DNA of 41,488 nucleotides from a virus: positions 1-41,488 of the IMG/VR virus record IMGVR_UViG_3300046507_000077; one strand, 5' to 3'. Each line of letters starts with the position of its first letter. Positions within the stretch are counted from its first letter, which is position 1. The notes below the pieces were generated by a model that was not told where the DNA came from, ran no database searches, and saw only the letters and a program-made list of their open reading frames with translations. Position numbers and translations under genes: made by a program. Below are positions 23,343 through 30,527 of this stretch, piece by piece.

Positions 23343-24693
23343 CCGTACCCCCTTCGTCAGCCGGCTCTTCGGTCGGCTTCTCTTCGTCCGGCTCGTCTTC
23401 GGCCGGTGGCTCAATGGCGGGGGGCTCAACGGGCTCAGGCTTCGGCTCAGGCTCCGCGCCAACTTCGGCAAGGTTCATGGGCACGCGGTAGCTCTCGCCC
23501 AACCCGTCAGGCAGCGGCGGAAGGTCTTCCGAAGCACGGACTTCGTCAATGCTGTAAATGCCGTTTTGCAAGCCGAGTGAGTACAGCTCCATACGTTCCT
23601 TCGGAGCGCCACGCTTGATCTCGTCAAGGTCGAACTTGACGAAGCGGAAGCGGTCGGCAGACTCCGCGTACAGAAGGCGCGTGAACCCTGCCTCAATGCG
23701 CTCAAGCCACGGGCGCAGAGAGAACATGCTGAATGCGATGTTCTGTTCAGCGAGACCGGAGCCCCACGAAGTGGAGTTCGTAGCGTCGCTGATCAGGTGC
23801 GGGGGAACGCCGAAGATGCGTGCAATCTCAGGAACCTGAAACTGTCGCGTCTGCAAGAACTGAGCTTCGTCCGGGCTCATTGCGACCTTGCTGAACTTCG
23901 CACCTTCGGTGAGAAGCGCAACCCGGTGAGCGTTGTCAACGCCCGTGTTGGCTGTGCGCCACGCTTCACGCGCACGCTTCAAGCCGTCTTCGGACATGGT
24001 CCCGGGCACTTCAACAACCGCACCGGGGACAGCGCCGTTCGCAAAGAACTTGCTTCCGTACTTCTGCGCAGCGAGAGCAAGACCGATGGACTCACGCGCG
24101 TACGTGATCGGGCTACAGCCGGCGAACTCACCGGGCAGCATCATCCCTGGGATATGGAGAATGTCCCGGGGCGTGAACCATCCAAGAGCGACTTCGTTAC
24201 CGTCGTCGTCAATGTCGAAAGCCTCAAAGACCTTCCGGCGCTGACCGTCAACCATGACCATGTGCGGCACGATCGACGTTGGGTCAAGCACGTCAAGCCC
24301 AACGATGTTCGGACCCTGCCAACGAACGGCAAGGTACGCGTTCCCGTCAAGCAAGAGGCTGAGCACGGTCTGAGACAGAATGTCAATCCGTCCCATGCCG
24401 CCGGGCTCCGCGTTCGGGTAGTCCAGCCAATCCGGCGACGTGATCGCGCGCTGAGACCCACCACGCTTCGTGTACGTGGCTACGGGCAGCGTGGCAATCG
24501 TCTCCGACAGAAGGCGGACACAGCCGAAGACCGCGCTCACCTGTAGTGCGTCAGAAGCGGTCACACGCTCACCGGAAGCAGCGGTCAGGGTGCCGTAAAG
24601 CGTTGGGTCGTACGGCACCCATTCGCGGGATTCGGTAGCAGTGCCCAGCGCTGGGGACTCCCCCCGGCGGAGTAGGTCAGACCAGAAGCCCAC
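23335..24693 (-). CDS. Portal protein, HK97 family
   Basis: A 452-residue portal with recognisable family segments: SDALQVSAVFGCVRLLSETI, the SQTVLSLLLDGNAYL strand, QVPEIARIFGVPPHLI, WLERIEAGFTRLL. It forms the dodecamer through which DNA enters and to which the terminase docks. The C-terminal 60 residues are proline- and glutamate-rich (EPEPKPEPVEPPAIEPPAED), which is unusual but seen in actinophages. The GTG at 24693 follows AAGGGGG. Palindrome 7 lies 17 bases upstream. Confidence 0.9.
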   Translation of the reverse strand: MGFWSDLLRRGESPALGTATESREWVPYDPTLYGTLTAASGERVTASDALQVSAVFGCVRLLSETIATLPVATYTKRGGSQRAITSPDWLDYPNAEPGGMGRIDILSQTVLSLLLDGNAYLAVRWQGPNIVGLDVLDPTSIVPHMVMVDGQRRKVFEAFDIDDDGNEVALGWFTPRDILHIPGMMLPGEFAGCSPITYARESIGLALAAQKYGSKFFANGAVPGAVVEVPGTMSEDGLKRAREAWRTANTGVDNAHRVALLTEGAKFSKVAMSPDEAQFLQTRQFQVPEIARIFGVPPHLISDATNSTSWGSGLAEQNIAFSMFSLRPWLERIEAGFTRLLYAESADRFRFVKFDLDEIKRGAPKERMELYSLGLQNGIYSIDEVRASEDLPPLPDGLGESYRVPMNLAEVGAEPEPKPEPVEPPAIEPPAEDEPDEEKPTEEPADEGGTDD

Positions 24694-24709
24694 CGGGTCC
24701 CCCTTCTTG

Positions 24710-24727
24710 CCTACTCTTGAGAGTGGG
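24710..24727. promoter_or_regulatory. Operator-like palindrome 7
   Basis: CCTACTCTTGAGAGTGGG, filling the gap between the terminase stop (24728) and the portal start. Confidence 0.7.
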
Positions 24728-26275
24728 CTAGTCGAACATCCCGGCTTCGCCACCGATGATGTGTACGCCTTCGTCGTCTTCGTACGTGGCGAGAATCGCC
24801 GTGTTGACGAAGTCGCCGTTGTCTTCGCGCCACATCACAGCGCCGTGAACGGCAAGGATCATGGCAACGGCAAGGTCGATCTTTCGGCGCGACGAAGCGT
24901 GTTCCTTCGTGATGCGTGCGCCCCGTGCGTCCTCACGGATCACGGCGTTACCGATATGCCGGGCAAGAGCCGGGTTGCCGTCGTGGCTCATCCGACCGTC
25001 ACGAGCCGCGTCGTACACGGCCTGAGTGGCAGGCACCATGCGGGCAAGTGAGTTCGTCGGGAACGCTTCGACCGGGTAACCCTCAGCCTCAAGGTTCTCT
25101 AGCGTCTCTTCCCAGCGGTACGGGTCAGCGACAAGGTTCACGACGCGGTACGTGTCCAGTGCTTCGCGCAGTGACTCACGTACGTCGGGCATGGGGACGC
25201 GCCAATGAGCATCCCCTTGAGGGGCTTCCCAATGGCCTAGGACGAACACGCGAAGGTCTTCGACGCGGCAGGCAACGAGCGCCGTGCTATCGCCCTTCCA
25301 TGAGCCGTCAAAGCCCAGCACAACGGCTTGCCCGGGTAGAAGGTCGTCGTCTTCCGCAAGGCTGTCCCACAGCCCGTGAGGCAGCCACGTGGACGAGCCA
25401 CGGACGAACTGACTCAGTCGGTAGATCCTGAACGACGCTTCGGTACTCCGCTGAGCGGCAGCCTTGAAGTCGTCTTCGTTCAGGATCTCGTAAGACGGGT
25501 TGCACGCCTTCCAGACTTCGGGGTCAAGGTGGTCAACGGTGTCACCGATGCGGGGACCCCACGAGCGGAAGAACAAGGTGGGGTCGTTGGCCTCACCGGA
25601 GTTCACCCGCTCACCGGTCTCGCACAGCGCGGCGAACGGTCCGTCAGGGTCAGGGCCGGCGGTCGATACCACCCAAGTCATGGGTTGGTTACGCGCGGCA
25701 GAACCCAGCGTCAGCGCGTCGAACAGGTCAGCGTTCTTGCTGAACGCGTATTCATCCAACGACACAGCGACCGGGTTCAAACCCTGTTGCCGTCCAGCGT
25801 CCGCGCTCACGACTCGGTACGTGTTGTCCTTGTACCGGATAATGTCGCGCTGCACATCACACACGGCGCTGAGCTTCGGGGACGCGTTGACCATTTGCTT
25901 CGCCGCGTCGAAAACCATGCGCGCCTGATTGCGGTCATTCGCCGCTGCGATCACCTGACGTTGCATGTCCGCGCGGTCGGCAATCAGGTGGTAAAGCATG
26001 ATGGCTGCCGCAATCGTGCTCTTGCCGTTCTTACGGGCAATGCACACGACAGCCATTCTGTGCTTGCGCTTCCACCTGCCAAACGCGTCTTGCTCAAGTT
26101 GGTACGCGTCGATCAGTAGTTCCCGCTGCCACGGAAGGAGCTTGAACTGTTGGCCGGCGAACGAGCCGGTCAGGTAGCAGAACTCTTCAATCCACTTCGC
26201 TACGCGGTAGCCCTCACTGGGGAACGGCGCGTCAGCGGGAATGTGCCGAGAGATGACCGGGTCAATCTTGCTCAC
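24728..26275 (-). CDS. terL: Terminase large subunit
   Basis: A 515-residue packaging motor. The ATPase has Walker A CIARKNGKST (about 78-87), a preceding PWQRELL adenine-binding motif, and Walker B VSLDEY. The C-terminal RNase H-like nuclease has GFDGSWKGDST (first catalytic D), NLVADPY and KIDLAVAMILAVHG. Length and motifs are complete. It belongs to the HK97/phiC31-type terminases that cut at cos. The GTG at 26275 follows GGGGGTGACCG. The small subunit and an HNH gene lie upstream. Confidence 0.93.
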   Translation of the reverse strand: MSKIDPVISRHIPADAPFPSEGYRVAKWIEEFCYLTGSFAGQQFKLLPWQRELLIDAYQLEQDAFGRWKRKHRMAVVCIARKNGKSTIAAAIMLYHLIADRADMQRQVIAAANDRNQARMVFDAAKQMVNASPKLSAVCDVQRDIIRYKDNTYRVVSADAGRQQGLNPVAVSLDEYAFSKNADLFDALTLGSAARNQPMTWVVSTAGPDPDGPFAALCETGERVNSGEANDPTLFFRSWGPRIGDTVDHLDPEVWKACNPSYEILNEDDFKAAAQRSTEASFRIYRLSQFVRGSSTWLPHGLWDSLAEDDDLLPGQAVVLGFDGSWKGDSTALVACRVEDLRVFVLGHWEAPQGDAHWRVPMPDVRESLREALDTYRVVNLVADPYRWEETLENLEAEGYPVEAFPTNSLARMVPATQAVYDAARDGRMSHDGNPALARHIGNAVIREDARGARITKEHASSRRKIDLAVAMILAVHGAVMWREDNGDFVNTAILATYEDDEGVHIIGGEAGMFD

Positions 26276-26370
26276 CGGTCACCCCCTTGTTCAGTTGGCG
26301 ACCCCACCCGGATTCTCACCGGGACTACCGCGCGTCAGCGTCGGCGTGCTCGTTACACCATGGGGAAGTT

Positions 26371-26811
26371 CTAGAAGTCTTCGGGTCCCGCTTGAACCTT
26401 GCGGGCTTCGGCAGCCACGATTCCGAGACGCATACGGGCTTCGGGCGTGAACCCAATGACGGTCTCGATAGCGCGAAGTTCCTTCTCCGTGCTTTCGACG
26501 TACCGCATTGCCGGGTGAACCACCGGCTGACCCGTGCTGCCAATCGTCATGAGACCGTCAGCGTCCACAGCGTCAAGGAGCTGAGAGCGTCGGTCGTACA
26601 GCTCCGCGTACCGAAGGATCAGGTTGCGGTCAGTGTCGGGGGAGTACGCGCCTGAGCCGGCCTGCCAGACTGAGCGCCAAATCTCCTTGCCCGTGTTGCC
26701 CAGGTGACCCGGAGCACGGGGAGCGCGACCTTCGTACACCACCGGTGCCTCAGCCTCAGCGGCGTAGTTGGCATTCCCGGTGCGTAGCTCAGGGCTCTTA
26801 GCGTGGCTCAT
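26371..26811 (-). CDS. terS: Terminase small subunit
   Basis: A 146-residue P27-like small subunit: APGHLGNTGKEIWRSVWQAG at the start, LILRYAELYDRRSQLLDAVD in the middle, RYVESTEKELRAIETVIGFT and PEARMRLGIVAAEARK at the end. It recognises the packaging site and regulates TerL. The ATG at 26811 has GGGGGTG upstream; ATG 26835 lacks spacing for a ribosome site. The gap to HNH (26812-27007) is the best place for cos. Confidence 0.85.
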   Translation of the reverse strand: MSHAKSPELRTGNANYAAEAEAPVVYEGRAPRAPGHLGNTGKEIWRSVWQAGSGAYSPDTDRNLILRYAELYDRRSQLLDAVDADGLMTIGSTGQPVVHPAMRYVESTEKELRAIETVIGFTPEARMRLGIVAAEARKVQAGPEDF

Positions 26812-27007
26812 GGCACCCCCTAACGGAGCGTTCATCCCCCTTAACGGGTGCCTTCGTGGCGGGTACAAAGTGGGGCATTCCCAGTGTCAGCCCAGGTGGG
26901 CACGAGTGCGCTCCGGCCAAAATCGGCCGTGCACCTAGCGTGCGTTTTCCGAGCTGGGGCCAGGATCGCTGAGAGGTATCGGTCTGAACTTTCGGGACGC
27001 TCTCCCC
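26812..27007. other. Intergenic region between HNH and TerS, candidate cos region
   Basis: A stretch of 196 bases without a convincing gene. It holds an inverted repeat CGGCC...GGCCG around AAAAT (about 26917-26932), several GTGC/GCAC repeats, and runs of C (CCCCCTTAACGGG, CTCCCCC). The HNH-cos-TerS-TerL order is common among HK97-type cos phages. No cleavage site can be identified by reading alone. Confidence 0.4.
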
Positions 27008-27355
27008 CTAGAAGGGGCGCTTACCGAAGTCCATTGCCGTCTTCGTCTTGTGGCATGACTTGCACAGCACTTGAACGTTGCTGTCTACGTCCTCACCACC
27101 ACGAGCAAGCGGAGTCACGTGGTCAATGTCCACCTGAGAAGGCAGATACCACGCAAGGCACATGCGGCACTGTCCAGCCACGGCCTTACGCACAGTCTTG
27201 CGGAGACGAGCCGCAGCATTGTTGCCGCGTGCTATGGCCTCACGCCGCTTGACGTGTGACTGAATGCTTCGCCTTGCTGTGTAGTGGGCATGGTGTATCG
27301 AACACCTGCCGTTGTGGGTAGCCCACTCTCGACACTCAAGACAACGTGTACGCAT
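27008..27355 (-). CDS. HNH endonuclease next to terminase
   Basis: A 115-residue HNH nuclease. CLECREWATH opens the protein. The core is CRMCLAWYLPSQVDIDHV, TPLARGGEDVD, NVQVLCKSCHKTKT, with the paired cysteines and the DH of the catalytic motif. HNH proteins adjacent to the terminase are needed for cos cleavage in HK97 and related phages. The ATG at 27355 follows GGGTGGGTAGTCC, with palindrome 8 53 bases upstream. Confidence 0.85.
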   Translation of the reverse strand: MRTRCLECREWATHNGRCSIHHAHYTARRSIQSHVKRREAIARGNNAAARLRKTVRKAVAGQCRMCLAWYLPSQVDIDHVTPLARGGEDVDSNVQVLCKSCHKTKTAMDFGKRPF

Positions 27356-27407
27356 GGACTACCCACCCCCCTCTTGTGCGGGCACCCCCTATGGGATGAC
27401 CCCCCTA

Positions 27408-27425
27408 CCTACTCTTGAGAGTGGG
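27408..27425. promoter_or_regulatory. Operator-like palindrome 8
   Basis: CCTACTCTTGAGAGTGGG followed by CTGAC, between tRNA-Lys and the HNH gene, at the head of the late operon. Confidence 0.75.
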
Positions 27426-27434
27426 CTGACTGTG

Positions 27435-27507
27435 TGGGTCGGGTAGGACTTGAACCTACAACGCGCGGGTTAAGAGCCCGCTGCTCTACCAATTGAGCTA
27501 CCGACCC
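27435..27507 (-). tRNA. tRNA-Lys (anticodon CTT)
   Basis: The gene folds as a full cloverleaf: acceptor GGGTCGG/CCGACCC, D-arm GCTC...GAGC, anticodon arm GCGGG-CTCTTAA-CCCGC (anticodon CUU, reading AAG), T-arm GTAGG-TTCAAGT-CCTAC, discriminator A. CCA is not encoded. PhiC31-type phages often carry one tRNA. It may support translation of the AAG-rich late genes or replace a cleaved host tRNA. Confidence 0.95.
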
Positions 27508-27557
27508 GAAGCCCTGGGCTACAACCCGGAGAGAGACCGGGGAGCACGCAAGGCGAC

Positions 27558-27622
27558 GTGAGCCGGTGGGTTCTGACCGCCGTATCTGTGTGGAAGGGTG
27601 CGCGTTACCTCTTCCGGCTCAC
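27558..27622 (-). other. Long-stem structure of tRNA-like outline
   Basis: GTGAGCCGG (27558-27566) pairs perfectly with CCGGCTCAC (27614-27622), enclosing 47 bases with a near T-arm (GGCGG-TCAGAAC-CCACC). D and anticodon arms are not convincing. It could be a degraded tRNA or a leader structure. Confidence 0.35.
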
Positions 27623-27630
27623 CCTTACTA

Positions 27631-27650
27631 GAGCTAAAGGGATTCCCTAG
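27631..27650 (-). promoter_or_regulatory. Early-promoter-like motif copy g1
   Basis: The minus strand reads CTAGGGAATCCCTTTAGCTC. It is the downstream member of a tandem pair overlapping by three bases. Confidence 0.5.
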
Positions 27651-27667
27651 AGCGGAGGGGATTCCCG
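27648..27667 (-). promoter_or_regulatory. Early-promoter-like motif copy g2
   Basis: The minus strand reads CGGGAATCCCCTCCGCTCTA, a full match, directly upstream of g1. It reads towards tRNA-Lys and the late genes. Confidence 0.65.
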
Positions 27668-27707
27668 CGCGGGGGTTGCTGTGGTCCGCCGGCTGACAGC
27701 GGGTAGG

Positions 27708-27796
27708 TGCAGGTTTGCAGATTTGTACCTGACTCCGGTTTACCTTATGACTTTCTATAGTGTTACCAAGATCAAGTACAAAGCTGCACTAGAGCA
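27708..27796 (-). promoter_or_regulatory. Duplicated 89-bp element, copy 2
   Basis: It is homologous to 6257-6345. Left TGCAGATTTGTAC and right GTACAAAGCTGCA form an inverted pair (12 of 13). The minus strand has TTGTAC, 16 bases, TATAGA between them, a good host-type promoter reading towards the tRNA and late operon. Its location suits the late promoter or an origin-like element. Confidence 0.55.
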
Positions 27797-27804
27797 TTAG
27801 CCCA

Positions 27805-27823
27805 GCTCAGGCAGGGGATTCCT
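27805..27823 (-). promoter_or_regulatory. Early-promoter-like motif copy h (weak)
   Basis: The minus strand reads AAGGAATCCCCTGCCTGAGC. The core is kept but the CGCTC tail is altered. It precedes the 89-bp element. Confidence 0.35.
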
Positions 27824-27861
27824 TCCGGGGCTCGTGTAGGGAGTGTCACGGCACGGTATAC

Positions 27862-27876
27862 TAGTTAGCCTAACTA
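27862..27876. promoter_or_regulatory. 15-bp palindrome in promoter-like context
   Basis: TAGTTAGCCTAACTA has perfect arms around one central base. On the minus strand it lies between TTCAAC and TAGTAT with 17-bp spacing; on the plus strand it is next to TATACT. It is the most AT-rich palindrome in the window and differs from the operator family. Confidence 0.45.
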
Positions 27877-27891
27877 ACGAGTTGAAGACAC

Positions 27892-27929
27892 AAAAAGAAG
27901 GGGACCGACCGCCATGGTCAGCCCCCTTC
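27892..27929 (-). terminator. Rho-independent terminator of int
   Basis: GAAGGGG pairs with CCCCTTC, with GACC/GGTC inside, followed by TTTTTG on the minus strand, 12 bases after the int stop. Confidence 0.9.
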
Positions 27930-27940
27930 CGCTGTGCTTG

Positions 27941-29716
27941 TTACGCCGCGCTGCCTGCCTTCGGCTTCGCCCATTCGATCTTGACGCGCTCTTCAATCGG
28001 AACGGGCTCGTACCCGGTGCCGTAGTTCGGAGCCTTCGCCACGGTGACCTTGTCCACGAAGAGCTTCACGAAGTCCCGGCGGTCAGGGATGGAAGCGCTG
28101 TGCCACCACGAGCCCTTTCCGGTCATGTCCCCGCCGGGTTCCTTCGTCTCCGTCCAGACCTTCGGACTCACGAGCGTCGGAACCTTGCCCTCAAGCTCGT
28201 TCAGGCGCTCGTCACAGCGCTGAATGGCAGCCTCAAGGTCGTCGCGCTTCTTGATGAAGCGGTCACGCCCCATGCTGCCCTTGTACACGCCGGCGTCGAA
28301 GTCGTCCCACAGCTCCGCAAGCGCGGCCTTGTAGTCGGCTCGTTCGACCGTGACCGCGTTCTTGTCGGCTGCCACGTCCGGGGCGCTGTTGGTCGCTGCG
28401 AAGCGCTGTGTGGCTTCCACGAGAAGGGCAATGTCGTCGGGGTCTTCGTAGTCCAGCGCCTTGAGCCGCTTCAAGATCCGTTCGGCAACGTACTTGTCCA
28501 GCCGGTCACGGAGTACGGCAACGGTGCCTTCGTGCGTGCTCGTGACCCCCTTCTTGCGCTGACATGTGTACGTCGTCATGGCAGCGGTCTTACCGGCTTG
28601 CTTGCACATGGTGTGCGCGCCTTCGCAGAAGAGCACCCCCAGCGCGGACAGAACCGAGTCACCGCGCGTTAGGGACGTTCCCTTTGGCGCGCTCATGGCC
28701 TTGTGAAGCTCAAGGCATTTTTGAAGCGCGTGGTACTGGATCGGGTCAATGATCGGCTCGTGCGCGATTACGGGACGGCCCTTCTCATCCCGAACGCTGC
28801 GGTACCCCATGCGCTTTTTCCATGTGCCCTTGCCGTCCTTCTTGGGAACGCGCTCGTACATGGGTTCCGTTTGGTGCCCCATGAGACGCGGATCAGTGAG
28901 GACACGGCGGAGCGTGGTCACCTTCCACGAAGGCGCGGCAATCTCGCGTTTCGCGTGTGATTCGACTCCGCGCGTAGGTACGCCGGTTTCGTTGAGCCAC
29001 GCACATACGCCCGTGATTGAGCCCGGGTGAGGCTTCCCGGGGACGTACGGAACGTCCTTATGCTCAAGAATCCGGTTGACCACATCCTGAATGATCTTGA
29101 CCTCTTCGGGCTCCGGAACGAGAACCCGGATCGTCAGCTTCTCAACGCGCTTGACTTCCGTGCGGAAACCGAACGGCGGAACGCCACCGACGAACCCGCC
29201 GGCTGCCTTGAGGGTGCGCTTAGTGCCGCTTACGGCAAGGCTCTTGTTCTTGCTCTCTTCGTACGCCGAATTCAGGCGCATAAGGAGCGTGACGAGCCCG
29301 ATCAGGTCGTCTGTAACGACCCCTTCGTAAACGCTGATGAATTGCACCCCTAGGCGCTGCAATTCAAGGATCACGGGCAGTGCGTCTTTTGGTTCTTCTC
29401 GCGAAAGCCGGCTGAGGTAGTTCACCACGATCACGTCAATGAGACCTGAGCGCGCATCCTTCAACATGCGCTCAAACGCGGGTCGCTCTTCGCCGGTGAA
29501 CGCCGAAAAGTCGATATCCTCGTAAACCTCAGTCAGCTTCAAGTCTTCGGCCTTGTCGATCAAGGCTGACGTTTCCCGAAGCTGAGTGACCGTGCTGCCT
29601 TCGCTCTTGTCTTTCCGGGCTTCCGACTGCCGCGCGTAGACCACGGCTCGTCGCATGGGCTTCCTTCCGGCAGCAACTTCGGTCGCTGTCGTCAACGTGT
29701 CTGTCCGCATGGACAT
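27941..29716 (-). CDS. int: Large serine integrase
   Basis: A 591-residue recombinase inserting phage DNA at attB and, with the RDF, excising it. The catalytic domain has VVYARQS with nucleophile S31, FSAFTGEERPAFERM and NYLSRLSRE with conserved arginines, and GGVPPFGF at the domain end. The recombinase domain follows (HPGSITGVCAWLNE). The zinc ribbon is LFCEGAHTMCKQ...TYTCQRKK...H, with a coiled coil behind it (about 430-530). Size and layout match phiC31 Int, but the sequence differs strongly, so specificity is new or belongs to another subgroup. The ATG at 29716 follows GGTAGGATC. The attP-like repeat lies 19 bases upstream. Confidence 0.95.
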   Translation of the reverse strand: MSMRTDTLTTATEVAAGRKPMRRAVVYARQSEARKDKSEGSTVTQLRETSALIDKAEDLKLTEVYEDIDFSAFTGEERPAFERMLKDARSGLIDVIVVNYLSRLSREEPKDALPVILELQRLGVQFISVYEGVVTDDLIGLVTLLMRLNSAYEESKNKSLAVSGTKRTLKAAGGFVGGVPPFGFRTEVKRVEKLTIRVLVPEPEEVKIIQDVVNRILEHKDVPYVPGKPHPGSITGVCAWLNETGVPTRGVESHAKREIAAPSWKVTTLRRVLTDPRLMGHQTEPMYERVPKKDGKGTWKKRMGYRSVRDEKGRPVIAHEPIIDPIQYHALQKCLELHKAMSAPKGTSLTRGDSVLSALGVLFCEGAHTMCKQAGKTAAMTTYTCQRKKGVTSTHEGTVAVLRDRLDKYVAERILKRLKALDYEDPDDIALLVEATQRFAATNSAPDVAADKNAVTVERADYKAALAELWDDFDAGVYKGSMGRDRFIKKRDDLEAAIQRCDERLNELEGKVPTLVSPKVWTETKEPGGDMTGKGSWWHSASIPDRRDFVKLFVDKVTVAKAPNYGTGYEPVPIEERVKIEWAKPKAGSAA

Positions 29717-29734
29717 GATCCTACCGGAGCGCCA

Positions 29735-29780
29735 CCTATGTTGCGTAGTCCTTTGCCTGCCTTCGACTACACGACATAGG
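29735..29780. other. attP attachment site (predicted)
   Basis: CCTATGTTGCGTAGTC (29735-29750) and GACTACACGACATAGG (29765-29780) are inverted arms matching at 14 of 16 positions around a 14-base centre. Total length of 46 matches a minimal serine-integrase attP. It is immediately upstream of int. The axis lies between 29757 and 29758, so the crossover dinucleotide is probably CT or an adjacent pair. An undisrupted arrangement means the sequence is not an integrated prophage. Confidence 0.8.
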
Positions 29781-29798
29781 TTGTCTGACCAGCAGAAA

Positions 29799-29841
29799 CC
29801 CCGGTCGGCAGTATGTTTTGCGGACAGACAGCCGACCGGGG
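29799..29841. terminator. 11-bp stem hairpin upstream of attP
   Basis: CCCCGGTCGGC pairs perfectly with GCCGACCGGGG (loop of 21). It may stop transcripts from the upstream operon before attP and int. Confidence 0.55.
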
Positions 29842-29861
29842 CAAGCCCAGGGTATGACGAA

Positions 29862-29903
29862 GCCCCGCCCATGCGCCACGGGGGATGGACGCACGGACGG
29901 GGC
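29862..29903 (-). terminator. Hairpin terminator
   Basis: GCCCCG pairs with CGGGGC with partial inner pairing, after the 53-aa gene. With the 29799 hairpin it forms a double stop before int. Confidence 0.5.
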
Positions 29904-29929
29904 AGGGAAACCGGCCTGAGCCGGTGGCT

Positions 29930-30091
29930 TCATTCGTCAGTGAGGCACTTCGGGCACGATACGGCGCGCTGCCATTCAGTCACTTTGCCGGTCGCTCCGC
30001 ACGCCGGCTTGCCGTCCGTCAGGGCGTGAACGGTCATCACGTCTTCCCCAACGGTGCCGGTCACCCGAACCGATCGCTCTTGCTCAGTCAT
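29930..30091 (-). CDS. Small zinc-ribbon protein, 53 aa
   Basis: A 53-residue protein: DVMTVHALTDGKPACGATG, then VSCPKCLTDE. The histidine, single cysteine and CPKC pair match the ribbon module at the N-terminus of the repressor candidate and in the gene at 6406. The ATG at 30091 is two bases after the previous stop. Last gene of a four-gene coupled cluster (30865-29930). Function unknown. Confidence 0.65.
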   Translation of the reverse strand: MTEQERSVRVTGTVGEDVMTVHALTDGKPACGATGKVTEWQRAVSCPKCLTDE

Positions 30092-30093
30092 GG

Positions 30094-30294
30094 TCACTCG
30101 TCGCTCTTCCTGATCGTCCGAGGGTCGTACGGGTGGCCGTGAACCAAGTGTGTGTTCATGGCGACGACAACGGGGCGCGCACCTGAGACGCTGCCGGACA
30201 TGATCACTTCCTTGACGCAATCTCGCAGGAAGCGGCACACGGGGCAGGTGGCAGGGTCCGCAAGGCCACGGCGCGGAGTACGCAGATTCAGCAT
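30094..30294 (-). CDS. Hypothetical protein, 66 aa
   Basis: A basic protein with TCPVCRFLRDCVKEV near the middle, three cysteines that may bind metal, and a histidine-rich end (HLVHGHPYDPRT). The ATG shares an A with the previous TAA (TAATG). The LRTPRRGL start resembles DNA- or nucleic-acid-binding small proteins, but no family is recognised. It is one of four overlapping genes. Confidence 0.6.
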   Translation of the reverse strand: MLNLRTPRRGLADPATCPVCRFLRDCVKEVIMSGSVSGARPVVVAMNTHLVHGHPYDPRTIRKSDE

Positions 30295-30527
30295 TAGCAC
30301 CGGCGTTCCCCTCGTGACTTGCAGTCGGGTAGCGCGCACGGTGGTGGAGTAGATCCGGGCGGGAAGTGCACGACCCCGGAAGCCACGTGCAGCGCTCCGC
30401 CGTACTGTGTCCACCAGCCTTCGGGAGAGTTCGCGTACGGGCCGGTGGGGTCGTCAAGGAGCGTTATTAGCTCCGGGTCAGGTAAGGCGCTTGTACGGGC
30501 GCTCAGCCGTGTTGCTGGGGCGGTCAT
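30294..30527 (-). CDS. Hypothetical protein, 77 aa
   Basis: A 77-residue protein, proline- and glycine-rich (ELITLLDDPTGPYANSPEGW), ending CALPDCKSRGERRC with three cysteines. Its ATG overlaps the previous stop (ATGA) and its own stop overlaps the next start. GC3 is high as in neighbours. No function can be assigned. Confidence 0.6.
   Translation of the reverse strand: MTAPATRLSARTSALPDPELITLLDDPTGPYANSPEGWWTQYGGALHVASGVVHFPPGSTPPPCALPDCKSRGERRC

Larger units (their letters stand above)
27508..27940. other. Regulatory gap between int terminator and tRNA
   Basis: A stretch of 433 bases with no supported gene. From right to left it contains the int terminator, a palindrome in a promoter-like context, a weak early motif, copy 2 of the 89-bp element, a tandem pair of early motifs, and a 9-bp stem hairpin of tRNA-like outline. 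It is the likely control region of the tRNA and late operon. Confidence 0.6.

Noticed and set aside
26290-26365. tRNA-like sequence in the TerS-TerL gap (CCCGG/CCGGG T-arm, CCCCA/TGGGG acceptor on the minus strand)
   Set aside because: The T-loop is TGAGAAT rather than TTCGAAT, the D-loop is short and no 5-bp anticodon stem forms. It may be a remnant but is not supportable as a gene.
27321-27341. CCCACTCTCGACACTC as an operator
   Set aside because: Only one arm matches; it is within the HNH coding sequence.
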